Positions 10,504 through 22,479 of a stretch of DNA of 64,000 bases are shown one piece after another (the stretch's first letter is position 1; every line of letters begins with the position of its first letter). The notes under the pieces are model-generated. The model made no database searches, was not told the origin of the DNA, and saw only the letters and a program-made list of their open reading frames with translations. This stretch comes from Basidiobolus meristosporus CBS 931.73 (Eukaryota; Basidiobolomycota; Basidiobolomycetes; Basidiobolales; Basidiobolaceae): positions 1 through 64,000 of the forward strand of contig MCFE01000201.1 in assembly GCA_002104905.1 (NCBI GenBank), read 5' to 3'. The translations under genes and the position numbers were made by a program.

Positions 10504-13500
10504 TATACATACACTACACAATGAAGCACAAGCTTAAAGACTTCAAGGATTGGATAGATACCCAATAAACCAGAGCAACTAATAGGGAATCCTGATACGA
10601 TTCCGAATTGCTATTCCAGAATGAAAGATATGATGACAAAGCATATCTATGAAAAAGCGTTTGGAATTTGGAAGAAATCATCAACCGGTAGTTTGGCATG
10701 TTGCTAACAACCACAGAAAGCACTCTATACCAACACCATCAAAGAGTGTCTTGCTCATTCCATTGATAGCGAAACATCATAACCTGAGCAATAGCTCCCG
10801 AATGTCTTTCATTATGACTCAACCCCATCAACCAATTCTGACAATTGTCTGGACTTTTCAAGTTCAGATTGGTGAATGGCTAGTTGAGTATGAGGATATG
10901 TCAATATCAACGGAGATCGCCATGGAAGCGTTTCCTTCGAATTCTGGAACTCAAACACTGTACACTATCAAGGAATGATTTTGGAATCGAAACAATATTC
11001 AATATCAGCTGAAAGAGCATTTCGAGCATCTATTTTTGGTCCCTTGGTATCCCTCTATGGTGGATTCCTTCAGGATAAGCTCGTACTGCCTTTACAGGAT
11101 ACTGCTAATCAGTCATTTTTTCTAGAAACCATGAGTTCTATCCATGGAAATTTATTGGAGAAACACATGGCCAAGATCTGACCTTCATTGTGTGCACCAA
11201 TAGGTGAGGGATATTGGATACCAATACACCACAGCCAGCCTGAAAACCATCAATTCATTTCAAAAATACCAGTAAAAATCACTTGTACTTGATTGGAATC
11301 GTGTCTATTTATACATTGATCGGACTATATAAATGTGTCCATACTACTAAACATGAAGATCCACTTCGGAATATTTCTATAATTTTGATGAATCCACACT
11401 ACGTTGAGAGTTTGGTCAACATCACCCAAATTTGGCAGCTTGGAAGGACATTCCACCACACTGTCTATGGGGCTTATAACTGGAAATTATCAAAAGCGAA
11501 TCTGCATTATTTTGGCCTAATGTGTCAATAGGTGAATAATGCTCTTCTGCATACTTCATCTCACACCCAAGCCCACAATTTTAATTGATACAATTGGCAC
11601 AACAAGCGAACATCTACATTTCGAGTAAATACAAATCTTTGCGCTAGTGCAAAGGAAGTGTTAGCACTATGCTCATGGGACAATCTCTGCCAAGACTCTT
11701 ATCTAACTTCCAACTAAGTCAACATGTGCAATCATGAAAGCAATCTCATATATATAGGAGGCCAGTCATTAGTGATACCAATATGTGGTTAACCATGCTA
11801 CCAAACGCACGGTAAGGAGCTCCTCCATTGACGCGCGGGCTCTCCGGCAAAAGTCACGCTAATGGAAGGTGTCAACTGTGATAAATACAACCTAGAGAGA
11901 TGCGAAGCTGTGCAATGCGTTTAGTTAAAACATTTAGATCATGCTTGTGAGCAATATAAACGATTGATGACATTGCTACAATGGTAAATGACACCCCTTA
12001 AACCCCCAGTATCCTTTAGCATGTCTATGAAGGTCCTACAATATTGAACTGCACCTATGTATTAGACGCTAGATGACTCATATTCCCACTAGAACCTTTA
12101 CCTTTGGCAACTCCATCCCATACTGCTGCTGATATTGGGTGATTCTCCAGAGTTAACGATATTGTGTATTACTCTGTGTATTTTGCACAAGCACCTACTA
12201 TTTAGCCAACCTGGTACAAAACCAGTTATTCAAACCAAAACCAACCCTAAATCAATAACTGGAGATGGGATGTCAGGTGACACGTCGACCCAAACCATTG
12301 ATTACCTTCCCAGAAACCACCGAAATAACCTAAAGGGTGGGAATGCTTGTACTTCCACCCGATTTTTCTGGACCGCTCCTCCATCCCCAAATTCCCAAAG
12401 CTGCAGTAACCAGCAAATTACTAGTATAGGATAGCTTAATACGGTATTTTTTTAATGGAATTAATTAGCTGCCAAGATTCTCCCTTGTATTGCTACAATA
12501 GCGATAGGGAGGAGACGCAACCCTGTATATCAGGTGTACCGACCAACGCGCACGTATTCACGGTCGCGCCATACGTCTCCAGCACATTCTCCAAGTAGGT
12601 GACAACAGGTGCAAGATCCCAATCTGTTGCGATTACTACCTGAGACACTGCCTCTCCTGAGCATCAGATATATAATGCCACTGTACGGAAATCCATGGTA
12701 CAATGCCACAAATTAAAATGGAATAGTTGGTTTCCCATCAATAATGAACATTGCAACCACGTAACGGCGGATGGTGAGAAAGCTTAATTAATATTTGGTT
12801 GGCAGTCAATCCAGGTTTCAGATTGCAAATTTGCCTATGAGCAAGCGACTCAATATGACAATGTTTGACATCGTTCTGGTAAGGCAGATGTACAAGGAGC
12901 ATATTTTCTGTTTGGTGACACTATTGTGACAATTTCGCGAAGCCATGGTAGGGGGCGAGATTGCTGAGCAATTTGGTCTCTGCAGAGCTCAATTCAATTT
13001 TTTGGATAGGGACACTCCATCCATTATTTGTGTAGCCATGCCAATGGGGGACCATGGCACCATTACACCATGCTCCTAAAATCTCATATTTCCTGTATTT
13101 CCGTTGGATTCTTCACACAGTTAATTAACGACCACCGCTTGTTTACTATTTTTATCTTCCCTCCGATATTGACGTATCTCTCAGCATTCGGTGTTTATGT
13201 CAGGAACCTGAAAGGAACCTTAACATGACAATCCTCTTTGAAACAACCCTGGATTTGTGCCACCAGGCAACTGCATCAGTTCTATGGCGTAGCCCTGTGA
13301 TAGGTTGCGTATGGAGTGCATACCTAGTAGCGTTAGCTATAGTTGGATGATGCTAGGCAGGTATAGGAACCCGCGAATTAGTCAAAGGCGCGGGCTTATC
13401 AGCCTAGCTGTAGAGATAGAGGCTGATCAAGCAGATGGCTGCTACCTATAGAGTTGGGATCATGCAAATGGAGATCAGAGCAAACGATGGTGCCAAAGGA

Positions 13501-14993
13501 GAATTTTACCCCCCCCCCCCCAAATCATGGCCATCTCCCTCCTGGCTTCCAATGGTGGTCAGCTATTGCCATTCGTAGCGCTAGCATAGAAAACATCACC
13601 AATCTAATCTAGACGGTATATTACTAGCAAACACAAACACATGACTAACCCAATACTCAGGAAACCAAGCGTGTGACACGAAATGGATGTTTTGGACGCT
13701 AATCTAAACCCACCAATGAGACAGCTCCTCGTGTGAATATATCGTTTAGTGTGAGATTTCCTTGATATTTAAGATTTTGGCCCGGATTCGTCGATGGGTT
13801 GTCACCATCACCATTCTGTTGATGCCTAAATCGATACACCAAATCTGATGATTGCAGCGATTTTCTAACCCATTTCACCACGTGTCTTCCAATATTCGCC
13901 ACCCCAACAGAGGCTGAAACGTTCCACTAACTTCGAAGCATTTGTCAATCCTCAGCCACAATAAGCTACTTGTGTCCACATTTTGGGGTGAGGGAGGACT
14001 TTAAGGAAGCAATTTCATTCTGGACGTATATGGAAGACATGTCAAATCTGTCAATTCAGAATTAGTGCTAATTCTGCTTGCTTTTTGTAGTGCCTTCAGC
14101 GCAATCGCTCCGAGCCAATAGAATGGCCGATCACCAGCGAATGTAATCATCTAAAGCGAATGCCCATAAGGTAGCACACGAAAGTTCGGGAAGGTTGCCG
14201 CGGGCCAGAGAATATTTTCGCCAGCGAGCGGGTGCAGAGCTTCGTTCGCGCCTAGCTGCCCGCCTGGTTACTAAGAAACTTCTTAAGAACTGGTGCATCC
14301 ATCTAGGATGGATGTTCCACACGATAGCACTTTGAGCTTTTGTGAAGGTGATGCTATAGCTTGGTGATACACAGATTGTCCGCGAGAGAGATTGGCCCAG
14401 TGGGTTACGTCATCTCTGCCAATGTTGTCAGGCACCTCCGATCAGCCATGGATAGGTATAGAAGCTCAGGTACTTGGTGCTCGATGGTGTGAGCAGGCTT
14501 CGACCTTGCCCTCGTCGTTGCTACATCAGTTGTGGAAGTAGACGTCTTCATTCCGAAATACGATTCTACTTGGGCTGGCAGCATTCCTAATATGTCAGCT
14601 GGTAAGTCAACCATGCATGTGATTTTGGGTGCACTTCTTTATTTTTTAGCACGGGTTATGCTTCACGAGACGTTTTGCCATATTTGGTCATGCTGGATGA
14701 GACGATGCGGTGAGCTCTCAGTGCAAGTTTGATAAATTAGCTAACCACGCACTTTAACGTTGGCCAATGATTTGTCCAATCCGCTGACTGGACAAAAAAA
14801 GAATTGCCCTATAGAAACATCTTGATCATTGGCTCCCGTCAGCCAGTCAACTCTTTAAAACTGCGGTGGCTCGAACAATCTTGCCCTTCGAATTCCAGTT
14901 CCCTCCTTTGATTGCTCTCGTTTTTTACTTGAATCTTCTCATACGCTTTTGTGCAGATATTTCAACCCATCTGTTTCCCAATACCTGGTTGTA
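10504..14993. other. Gene-poor AT-rich region
   Basis: No gene of recognisable family is visible over about 4.5 kb. Open frames are short on both strands. The most coding-like pieces are on the minus strand. One is a frame from an ATG at 14150 (MITFAGDRPFYWLG) down to about 14010. The other is a frame behind a possible acceptor near 13928 that ends at 13699. They might be exons of one small gene, but I found no convincing donor joining them. A run of 13 C lies at 13509-13521. CCAAT-like boxes near 14763 and 14779 lie upstream of the bHLH gene. Confidence 0.4.
13509..13521 (+). repeat. Poly-C homopolymer, 13 nt
   Basis: An uninterrupted run of 13 C residues in otherwise AT-rich intergenic DNA. 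Its length is prone to sequencing error. Confidence 0.9.
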
Positions 14994-16160
14994 ATGCCTC
15001 CACTAAATACTTGTGAAGAGCAGGTGGATTCTTATTACCCACTCGAGGATTCTCGTGCCAACTCACCTTTCGATGACGAAGGCGACGACGATTTCCTCGA
15101 AGAGGATTTGGAAGAGGCCATCAAAGGTGAGCAGGATGAGGCCTCTCCAGACAACAAGCCTGATCGCTCGTTGTTCCTCAACTTCAATGCAGACCTCAAT
15201 CCACAGAACACGAATAAGAAACCAAAGGCAAAGAAGGCCACAACGTACAAAGTCAATGGGGTGAACATCTTGAATAGAAAGAGTCTAGATAGCAAGACAG
15301 TCATGGAGCGGTTAAAGAGACGCAGAGAGAATCACAACTCGGTAGAGCGTAAGCGTCGGGACAATATCAATCATACGATCTTGGAGATATCTCAGCTCAT
15401 TCCCCACGAGACAGCCAGCACAAAGCTGAACAAGGGGAGTATACTGCGCCTAGCTGCTGACTATATCAAGGTTAATATCGGTCGAGCCCATATTCCTTTA
15501 TTCATTCCTTTTCTGACTTGGATCCAATTGTAGGAAGTCCAGGCTGAAAACAAGAGACTTGTTGCGGAGTTGGAGCGGTACAAGGCTGATACTCGGGCTC
15601 ATCCAAGCGATGAGCGGATTGGGTATCCCATGAGGCCGTACACGCAACTTTTACACGATCAACCCAGCTATCCTGTGCATCCTCGAGCTGTCCATGGGAA
15701 TAGCCAATTTGTTCCGACGAAGGCAGGTCCTGGTTATCATTCAAGTATTGGGACATCGCCTGCAGAAACCGCAAGCCGCTATCCAGGCTCCCAGCCACCG
15801 CACCAAAGCTTACTAAGCAACCCCCAGGTTCCCGTGTTTCCATCTCAACCTGTATCTCACCACCAAAGCCACGCACTCAACTCCCCTCATGGCCATCTCC
15901 CATCCACTAATGCTCAGCACCACATCCAAAGCACCTCCGTCCCGGATCAGGTTTATCCTCCTTCCAGCTTACCATCATCCCACGTTCGGCATAACAGTAT
16001 TACTTCGCAGCCTTACCCATCTCACCCTCTTTACGGGTACAATCAACCATCCCCCACCACGGCAGTTCAGAATATGCTCCCTCCGTTGTATAAATCCACC
16101 CAGCCGCAGCGCAAGGGAATGATGTTTAACGAGTTCAGTGGCACGTTGAACCTGTTCTAG
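14994..16160 (+). CDS. bHLH-leucine zipper transcription factor
   Basis: Two exons, 14994-15470 and 15534-16160, with a 63-nt GT-AG intron; together they encode about 367 aa. The ATG at 14994 (MPPLNTCEEQVDSYY) is used rather than the upstream in-frame TTG. Residues ~20-70 are strongly acidic, a possible activation region. The basic helix-loop-helix lies at about residues 100-160. Its basic part, RRRENHNSVERKRRDNIN, carries the His-Glu-Arg arrangement typical of E-box (CACGTG) binders of the MITF/USF/Cbf1 group. Helix 2 ends exactly at the splice site (LRLAADYIK) and exon 2 opens with a zipper-like EVQAENKRLVAELERY. The rest is a Pro/Gln/His/Ser-rich tail of low complexity. It is probably a nuclear regulator; its targets cannot be read from the sequence. 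Confidence 0.88.
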
Positions 16161-16852
16161 AGCACGAGCGGCAACAGTATCAGATGGTTCGTCAACCACC
16201 CACCACTTTGACCCTACTCAACCAATCTAGCCCTAAGATGGAAGTGGCATCCCTTCATGACTCGGGCCAGCACTAGACGACATACCCCGCATACCCGGGC
16301 TCTTCCATCCATTCATCCATGCACATGTATTGACAGAAACATTCTTGCATTAGCACACCTTTCATTTCACCCTTATTTACTATGAGTCCTTCGATTAGAA
16401 ATTTATTTTTGTCAATCAGCTGTATAAATCGATTTTTTCCTGACCAATTTGGGCCGTTACTCTGGTTCGCTGTCTGACATCCCAGCTGGAGACACCGCCA
16501 GCCAGCGTCCATGAGGAGAAGTGGGAGTCCCAGGCCACTTTGGGGCGATTGCGGTAGTACAGCCGGCTTCCGAGGCTCGAAGATGATTAGATCATACTCC
16601 CATGTTGGACAGTCATCCTAATTGAGCGGCCAGAGTGATCTAATTGGACTTGTGTCAGAATCTACCAAAACAAAACATCAACACAATAAAGTTTGTCGAC
16701 TTCGAGAATTCACGGCAGTCTGTTGTGTGATCACAGTATGACGATGGGATTCAGCGCATGGAGGCGGTGCCACCTATATGCTGGGGAAACCTGAAGGGAT
16801 GCATACAAGGTGGGGAAGACTGGTCGTACCAGCCTGATGGCAGATCTAAATC

Positions 16853-17092
16853 TCATGCACACTGGTCCATTGCCTGATCCTTCATCCAGGCCACCCAGTT
16901 GGCGGAGAGGGACTTGCCTCGGCCTTGTCGAAATATAGCTGGATAGGCCTTGGCAGTACGCTTGTGCACCTTCGCCCAATCCATTTCTGCCAGGCGCTTC
17001 AACACGGAGCATGACGTTGATCGGGAGAACGGGGGATTTTCGTGCCCATAGGATTCCTCCAGATTAGGTTGGTGCCGGTTCCATCGTACCGG
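16853..17092 (-). CDS. Orphan coding-like exon, function unknown
   Basis: An open minus-strand frame of about 80 codons between a TAA at 17093-17095 and a TGA at 16853-16855. The right half reads like real protein (LKRLAEMDWAKVHKRTAKAY, then GRGKSLSANWVAWMKDQ) with balanced Lys/Arg/Trp content. There is no ATG near its start, so it could only be an internal or terminal exon, or a remnant. I do not recognise the family. Neighbouring exons were not found. Confidence 0.25.
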   Translation of the reverse strand, partial: PVRWNRHQPNLEESYGHENPPFSRSTSCSVLKRLAEMDWAKVHKRTAKAYPAIFRQGRGKSLSANWVAWMKDQAMDQCA

Positions 17093-17416
17093 TTAGTGAG
17101 CAGGGTCATCAGGTAGGTTGGAGGGTTTATGGTTGGCATTGGTCATTTCCATTCATAATCACCTAATTTGTGACTGCTAGATAGGTGCATGTGGTGTTAA
17201 TCTCCAGGTTGTCCGAGGTAATTGCACTCTTGATTCCCGTATCCTTGGATTAACAAGAATCTCGAACAACCAGGTGCAGGTGGCCCGGTAGGCGAGACTA
17301 GTGCTGTGATGACATTCCGACCTTCCACATGTATTATGCCTCGCGAGAGGAAATGGTGTGATGGTTATGCGCAATCATGAAACGGATGGCGACATCCTTG
17401 GGAATCAGACATCAGT

Positions 17417-17423
17417 TATATAT
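17417..17423 (+). promoter_or_regulatory. TATA-like box of the dioxygenase gene
   Basis: TATATAT lies 64 nt upstream of the ATG at 17481. Three other genes in this window have a similar element 64-80 nt before their ATG. Confidence 0.4.
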
Positions 17424-17480
17424 TGCTATCTGGTTGACCACCTTCCCTATTGAAGTTCGCATACCCGTCTTAGCATTACC

Positions 17481-18509
17481 ATGACAGTGACCCAGAAAGA
17501 AATCAATGGAGCCGCCTCCTTGAATAGTTATCGTAACCCCGAATACATTCAAGGATTCAATGCTCACCCGGAGCGTAAAAACTTGCTCGATGCCGCTGCA
17601 AATCGTACTGACCTGACTCCTTCTATCGGCACCGAGCTTGAAGGCCTGCAGCTAGCGAAGTTAACTGATGCACAGGTCGAGGATCTCTTGGCCCTAGTTG
17701 CGGAGCGAGGCGTCGTCTTCTTGAGAAATCAAGATTTCAGCCAGGAGGAGGAGCTGGCATTCGGTCGAAGACTTGGCCAGCTCCACATCCATCCGTTCAT
17801 AGCGGCACCCGATTCCTACCCAGAGATAGTGATTCCGTCTGGCGAAGGCCGAACCCACCCACAAGTAGATAACATCTACCGCAAGGGATACTGGCACACA
17901 GACATCTCCTTCGAAGAGTACCCGGCGTCCTTTTCAATTCTCCAGTTGAAGCAGGTCCCAACAACGGGTGGAGACACCCTCTGGTCCAACTCCTACGCCC
18001 TCTACGACAAACTGAGCCCCGAATTTCAGAGATTCCTGGAGGGACTAACTGGGGTTCACAGTGGGGAGGTTTTCATTAAACTTTCTGATCTCTCCAGTAA
18101 ACCGCTCGCAAGGGAGATCCCAGTTAACACCGAGCATCCGCTTATTCGGACCAACCCGCTGACAAACCAAAAGGGCCTATTCGTCAATGCCATCTTCACC
18201 AAAGCGATCAAGGAGCTCAATCCGATCGAGTCGGACATTATCCTCAACTACCTATTTGACCACCTGCACAGAACACATGAGGCCCAAGTGCGCTGGACTT
18301 GGTCGCCGAACTCGGTAGCCATTTGGGATAATCGTAGCACGCAGCACAACGCTACTCCCGATTACTACCCCTACCATAGATACGGTGAGCGCATCACGGT
18401 CCTAGGAGAAAAGCCATACTTTGATCCTAGCAGTACAACGGAGGCGGCTGTGAAGGCACCCCAGATTGAAGCATTGCTCGAGAAATTGAAGTTAGGGCAT
18501 TCTTTGTGA
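17481..18509 (+). CDS. TauD/JLP1-type Fe(II)/2-oxoglutarate dioxygenase
   Basis: An intronless frame of 342 aa with an ATG at 17481. The family signature is complete: WHTDISF gives the HxD pair (His139, Asp141), STQHNATPDYYPYHR supplies the distal His (His289), and GERITVLG contains the 2-oxoglutarate-binding Arg. Other TauD hallmarks are GVVFLRNQDF, TTGGDTLWSN and RWTWSPNSVAIWDNR. The family hydroxylates the carbon next to a sulfonate, sulfate or similar group, releasing sulfite or sulfate; yeast Jlp1 uses sulfonates as a sulfur source. A role in scavenging sulfur or degrading a related acid is likely. The exact substrate cannot be told. Lack of introns contrasts with neighbouring genes. Confidence 0.9.
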   Translation: MTVTQKEINGAASLNSYRNPEYIQGFNAHPERKNLLDAAANRTDLTPSIGTELEGLQLAKLTDAQVEDLLALVAERGVVFLRNQDFSQEEELAFGRRLGQLHIHPFIAAPDSYPEIVIPSGEGRTHPQVDNIYRKGYWHTDISFEEYPASFSILQLKQVPTTGGDTLWSNSYALYDKLSPEFQRFLEGLTGVHSGEVFIKLSDLSSKPLAREIPVNTEHPLIRTNPLTNQKGLFVNAIFTKAIKELNPIESDIILNYLFDHLHRTHEAQVRWTWSPNSVAIWDNRSTQHNATPDYYPYHRYGERITVLGEKPYFDPSSTTEAAVKAPQIEALLEKLKLGHSL

Positions 18510-19683
18510 TTGTTCCTATCAGATGAACTTGCGGGCCCCTTCGGCAAATCCCATCACTGCTCAGTAAATCAGCAGACCATTTTTTCTACCAAAGCCAATA
18601 AAATTCCCGATCAACCGCTCTCAGGGTTCATGACGGATGCATGCCAAATTCAGGCAACACAGGTCCAAGGGCTCAAGATGGTGGCATATGATATTTTGCT
18701 CGGATCCCTGGGATTGTAAAGCAATGGAAAATGGGCGCGTGCTCTGATCGAGTGGCTTGCCAATGAAAAGCCCATCTGTATCACATGTTTTTTCATTCGA
18801 AATTGTTGCCGCAATTGATCCAGCCTCAGTATCAAGATACCAGTTAAATCCATCCATAACAGTTGAAGTCTAGGCTAGGCAATGGACAGCCAGATGATAA
18901 GCCTCTTAGATCAGAGGAGTAACATGTTCAGTACGCGTAGGGACCCCCTCCAAGCCGACAGCTGCTTCGGCCAGGGTTCTCGACCAAGGATGCTATGTAT
19001 CTAAAACCAACCGTATTTCTCCTACCTATATCAATGATATTGGAGAGACAAAGAGGGTTTTCCGGGTTGTTCTAGATACAGGTATTGATCATTGAGGACT
19101 AGATAAAGTAGCAAAAATAAGTACTATAGGCAGCATGTCCTAGGGCCAGATAGCCATATTCAGTGCCTGTATATTGCATACATACAGAAAACAGCTAACA
19201 CTCATTTTTCATTTGAGAAGTGAGTTTACAGTCAGCAAAGATAACGGATGATGCTAAGAAAATGGTTCTTTTGTAGTATAAGACATGTTCAGCTAATGAG
19301 GCCATAGAAGCAACGTAAATTCTAAAACATCAAAAGCAAGGATGAAGCGAGATACCAAGGGACCCGGCAAAGCTTGTATGCTCAGATATGTCTTGTGTTT
19401 CTGCTTCCAGCCTATTGTTGGTGCAATTGAAATTAAATGGCAAAGGCTTATAAGCCTTGAAAACCGGAATAACGCTTGCCTGAAGAAAGATGGTTTCTTG
19501 TACCATTAAACGGAGAAATGCCCATCACTCTTAGAATGCTAAGCTTAGCATTCTTAGCAAAGTAGCAGCAACCATTGTAGCTGTTTCTGTTAAAACTAAG
19601 GATCTCTATTGGATAAGCTTAGCACCACTTGACGTATATAGCCTATCTTGGCTTCGTACTAAGTACATAAAAACGCGAGTGCA
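18510..19683. other. Intergenic, start of repeat-rich region
   Basis: This holds the dioxygenase 3' flank, then AT-rich DNA without a convincing gene. A 22-nt perfect palindrome at 19533-19554 and a 16-nt one around AAGGCTTATAAGCCTT near 19445 are visible. Confidence 0.4.
19533..19554. repeat. 22-nt perfect palindrome
   Basis: Two 11-nt arms (AGAATGCTAAG and its exact reverse complement) abut without a spacer. It could form a small cruciform or be a binding site for a dimer. It lies about 150 nt left of an LTR-like fragment. Confidence 0.8.
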
Positions 19684-19720
19684 CCATTGTAACAATTCTG
19701 GTAGTATCAGAAGGTAAACT
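19684..19720 (+). repeat. Fragment of the LTR-like repeat (left end only)
   Basis: The stretch CCATTGTAACAATTCTGG and the following TATCAGAAG match the left end of the copy starting at 20514 (CCATTGTAACAGTTTTGG, then TATCAGAAG). Only the end is recognisable. Confidence 0.5.
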
Positions 19721-19875
19721 AGAAATCAAGATACTCAATATTCCTTTATCCATAGGATACCGTCGGATTCCACTGATTGCTAAAGATTATCCAGAAATAC
19801 ACATTGTAAACATACACAAGACTAATATTTAATATGTTCCAAGACACTGTTTAGCAGCTGATCCTGGATCGTTTT

Positions 19876-20245
19876 TATTGTAAATCTGGTGCTTGTACCT
19901 AAATATTCCATCAACATGGTCACTAAGGTCATTGCATATGAGCTTTACTCTCTGTCAGGATTTCAAAAAGTCCTACTAAAGCAACAGATACCCACGGCAT
20001 AAAGATTCTCAAGGTTATTCAAAAGCCCCTAAACTTTGCACACATGTTCCTGGAACCTTTCTTATGATAGTGTACGTGGTTGATTTGCCAAGACCTTGTG
20101 ACACTATCAATGCCACCCTTACATACAACAATTCATTAAGTAAAAACCAAACAATCTACTTGTTCTTCCATTCACTTACAATGTCTCCAAGATACCCTCA
20201 ACATTATCAGCAGCTTCTGCCACATCAAAGACTCTTACTCTGCTG
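19876..20245 (-). repeat. LTR-like repeat, inverted copy
   Basis: Reverse-complement matches to the copies at 20514 and 20882 run the length of this block. Examples are CTAAACTTTGCACACATGTTC (inverse of the conserved core), CCTAAATATTCCATCAAC at one end and AATCTACTTGTTCTTCC at the other. The copy is clearly diverged. The left boundary is approximate. Confidence 0.65.
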
Positions 20246-20513
20246 CCAAACTGACCTTTTAGCTCTTTAAGGAGCTACATTACCCTTGTATATGTCTAAT
20301 TGGCTGATTTCTGGGGAAGGCTTCAGGATATAAGCAGCATGCTTCAGCACATTCACACAAAATGGTCATAAGAAAATAATTGGTAGGCATAAGCCACACT
20401 TGGCTTATAGCATACTGTGAATAGGCCCATTCCAGATGGTCCATGTTAATAGACCTAGTTTACTTCAGAATCCTTTCCACCAACTGGGCCACACTGTAGA
20501 CTAGAGGTGCCAT

Positions 20514-20881
20514 TGTAACAGTTTTGGAGATATCAGAAGTGGCGGGGAGTGTTGTAAGAGTCTTGGAGATATTGGAAGTGATTTGGAGAACAAGTAGATT
20601 ATGTGGTTTTCACTTAATGATTTATTGAATGTAAAAGTAGTATTTATACTTTTACCTGGTCTTGGCATTACAAACACGTAGAATAGGCTAAGGAAGGTCC
20701 CAAGAACATGTGTGCAAAGTTTGGGGCTGTTTGGACAACTTATCTAATTTTCATGTTCTGGGTAAATATTCTAAGTAAATCCCGACAAGGAATTTGGTCA
20801 GTATTCTCTAGGATTTGAAGGTGATGATCTAAGTGACTAAGTTAGGTGAATATTTAGGTGGAATTCCGAATTTTTACAACA
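20514..20881 (+). repeat. LTR-like repeat, most complete copy
   Basis: About 368 nt, beginning TGTAACAG and ending TTACAACA, thus TG...CA as in retrotransposon long terminal repeats. It shares with the following copy the blocks GTAGATTATGTG, GGAAGGTCCCAA, GTGTGCAAAGTTTGGGG, TAAATCCCGACAA and AATATTTAGGTG. I see no flanking target-site duplication, and no intact pol gene nearby. Confidence 0.7.
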
Positions 20882-21183
20882 GGGAGAACAGGTAGATTAT
20901 GTGATTTTCATTTAATGATATAATGAATGTAGAGGTGGTGTTTATACTTTTGCATAGTCATGGCAAAATAAACATGTACACTATGTTTAGGAAGGTCCCA
21001 AAAACACGTGTGCAAAGTTTGGGGGCCTTTGGACAACTTTGAGAATCTTCATGTCCTGGGTACTTGATCTCTTGGCAAAATATTCTTAGTAAATCCCGAC
21101 AAAGAATTTGGGCAAGATCCATAGACTATGATCCAGTGACAAAGTTGATGGAATATTTAGGTGTAATTACGAAATTTACAACA
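20882..21183 (+). repeat. LTR-like repeat, tandem partial copy
   Basis: This directly abuts the previous copy in the same orientation, lacks its first ~75 nt, and ends in the same TTTACAACA. The tandem arrangement suggests recombination between elements or nested insertion. Confidence 0.7.
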
Positions 21184-21617
21184 GATATTACCAGTGATTC
21201 CATTACCGAAAGGATCAAACCAAAAATCTACATTATGCTGCCATTATTGCTGGTCTCAAAGAGAGCGGACACGTTGCAGCAACCATATCAAAACCTCTTT
21301 TGCTAGGCAACCAGGAACACTGCACACTAATTCTGGCTCCCGTAGTCCGTTCGACAAACTCGTTTTTCATATACTTCAGATATGCTCAAACCAATATGGA
21401 GTCTGATTTGATTTGACATCGATGTTTAAACTCCCGCATATTGCTACAAACATTTTTGAATATATTCCACCCTATCGTAAACTGCACTTAGGGGCCAGTT
21501 TGCCTTATATTGATGTAAATCTCCTTTCCTTGAGTTAGTAAAGCTGCAAGGGATTTGCATTAGCCAATTGGGACCACTGCTACATCGCTTTTCCATAATC
21601 AAACCTTGCCATTACGA

Positions 21618-22077
21618 TTAGCGCTCCAAGGTTCGCCGGATGCGAGACCTGACTTGTGGATCAAAAATTCCCATACATTGTATGTTGTGGCCGTGAGTGA
21701 AAATTGATGTGAGGGTCAAAAGCAAAAAACCAGAAGTGCCTTTGTCCATGGCTTGAGAGATGCGGAGTGAAGGAAGGGTTACGTTGATTTGTTTGCCTAA
21801 TGGTTTGTAAGCAACCGGGAGCATTTCCATTCTTCCAACAATGCCGTATCCTCGAAAAAAATATCGAAATAAAAGCATTCAAGGTTATTGAGCATGTACA
21901 CATACAGCACAGCATGACTTTGGTTCCCCTCGGATGGTAGTAAAATATCGATATTTCAGCCAAGCCAAGGTATTTGTCAGTTGTGATAAGGGCAATCAAA
22001 CTTAGCAAAATGATGTTCCCCGCGTTTTCCCGGAAATCCCAATAGGTGCGAACCGCACTCCCGGCTGTCACACACAT
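21618..22077 (-). CDS. Possible two-exon gene or remnant, unknown function
   Basis: An ATG at 22077 opens a frame with a hydrophobic segment (NIILLSLIALITTDKYLG). A second frame ending at 21618 has protein-like sequence (YGIVGRMEMLPVAYKPLG, then KGTSGFLLLTLTSIFTHGHN and a basic end RSRIRRTLER). A donor GTATGT near 21906 and an acceptor near 21848 would fit in size but create TGA across the join. So either the true splice sites differ or the gene is broken. I do not recognise a family. Confidence 0.25.
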
Positions 22078-22415
22078 TACCTGACACCCAGTTGCTGCAT
22101 CTAACTATAATGATACCCATTACTGCAGTACACAAAAGTTGGTAGTTGTTCCAAGCTTAGAACATAGTGTAAACCTAGTCACTGGAAACGTACTATAATG
22201 GAAGACCTGGATTTTCCGATGATATCGTCCCGAGGGTTAGCTTTCAAAGTGGGTTGTGCACATGGTAGATGTTCAACAAGCCGATCTCATCTCCAGCATT
22301 CCCAATACTCCACTCTTTAATTATGTGGAAGGATTTCGGATAGAAGTTGTGGGTTGAGGACACGCTCACATGTAATTACTTCCCATAGCTTCCGGTGTAT
22401 ACTTAGGTAACCATG

Positions 22416-22421
22416 TATATA
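22416..22421 (+). promoter_or_regulatory. TATA-like box of the alternative oxidase remnant
   Basis: TATATA lies 64 nt before the ATG at 22480, the same spacing as at the dioxygenase gene. Confidence 0.35.
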
Positions 22422-22479
22422 CATTAGAAGTTGAATATTGCCCCAGTCAGTCATACTACTGAGTAGCTACTCATTGAAC

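Larger units (their letters stand above)
16161..17480. other. Intergenic between bHLH gene and dioxygenase gene
   Basis: The left part is the bHLH 3' flank. Minus-strand position 16853-17092 is an open frame with coding-like composition and is listed separately. The 400 nt before 17481 are the promoter side of the dioxygenase gene. Confidence 0.4.
21184..22479. other. Intergenic between repeats and alternative oxidase remnant
   Basis: Contains minus-strand open frames with coding-like composition (listed separately at 21618-22077) and the promoter side of the alternative oxidase remnant. No other gene is supported. Confidence 0.35.
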
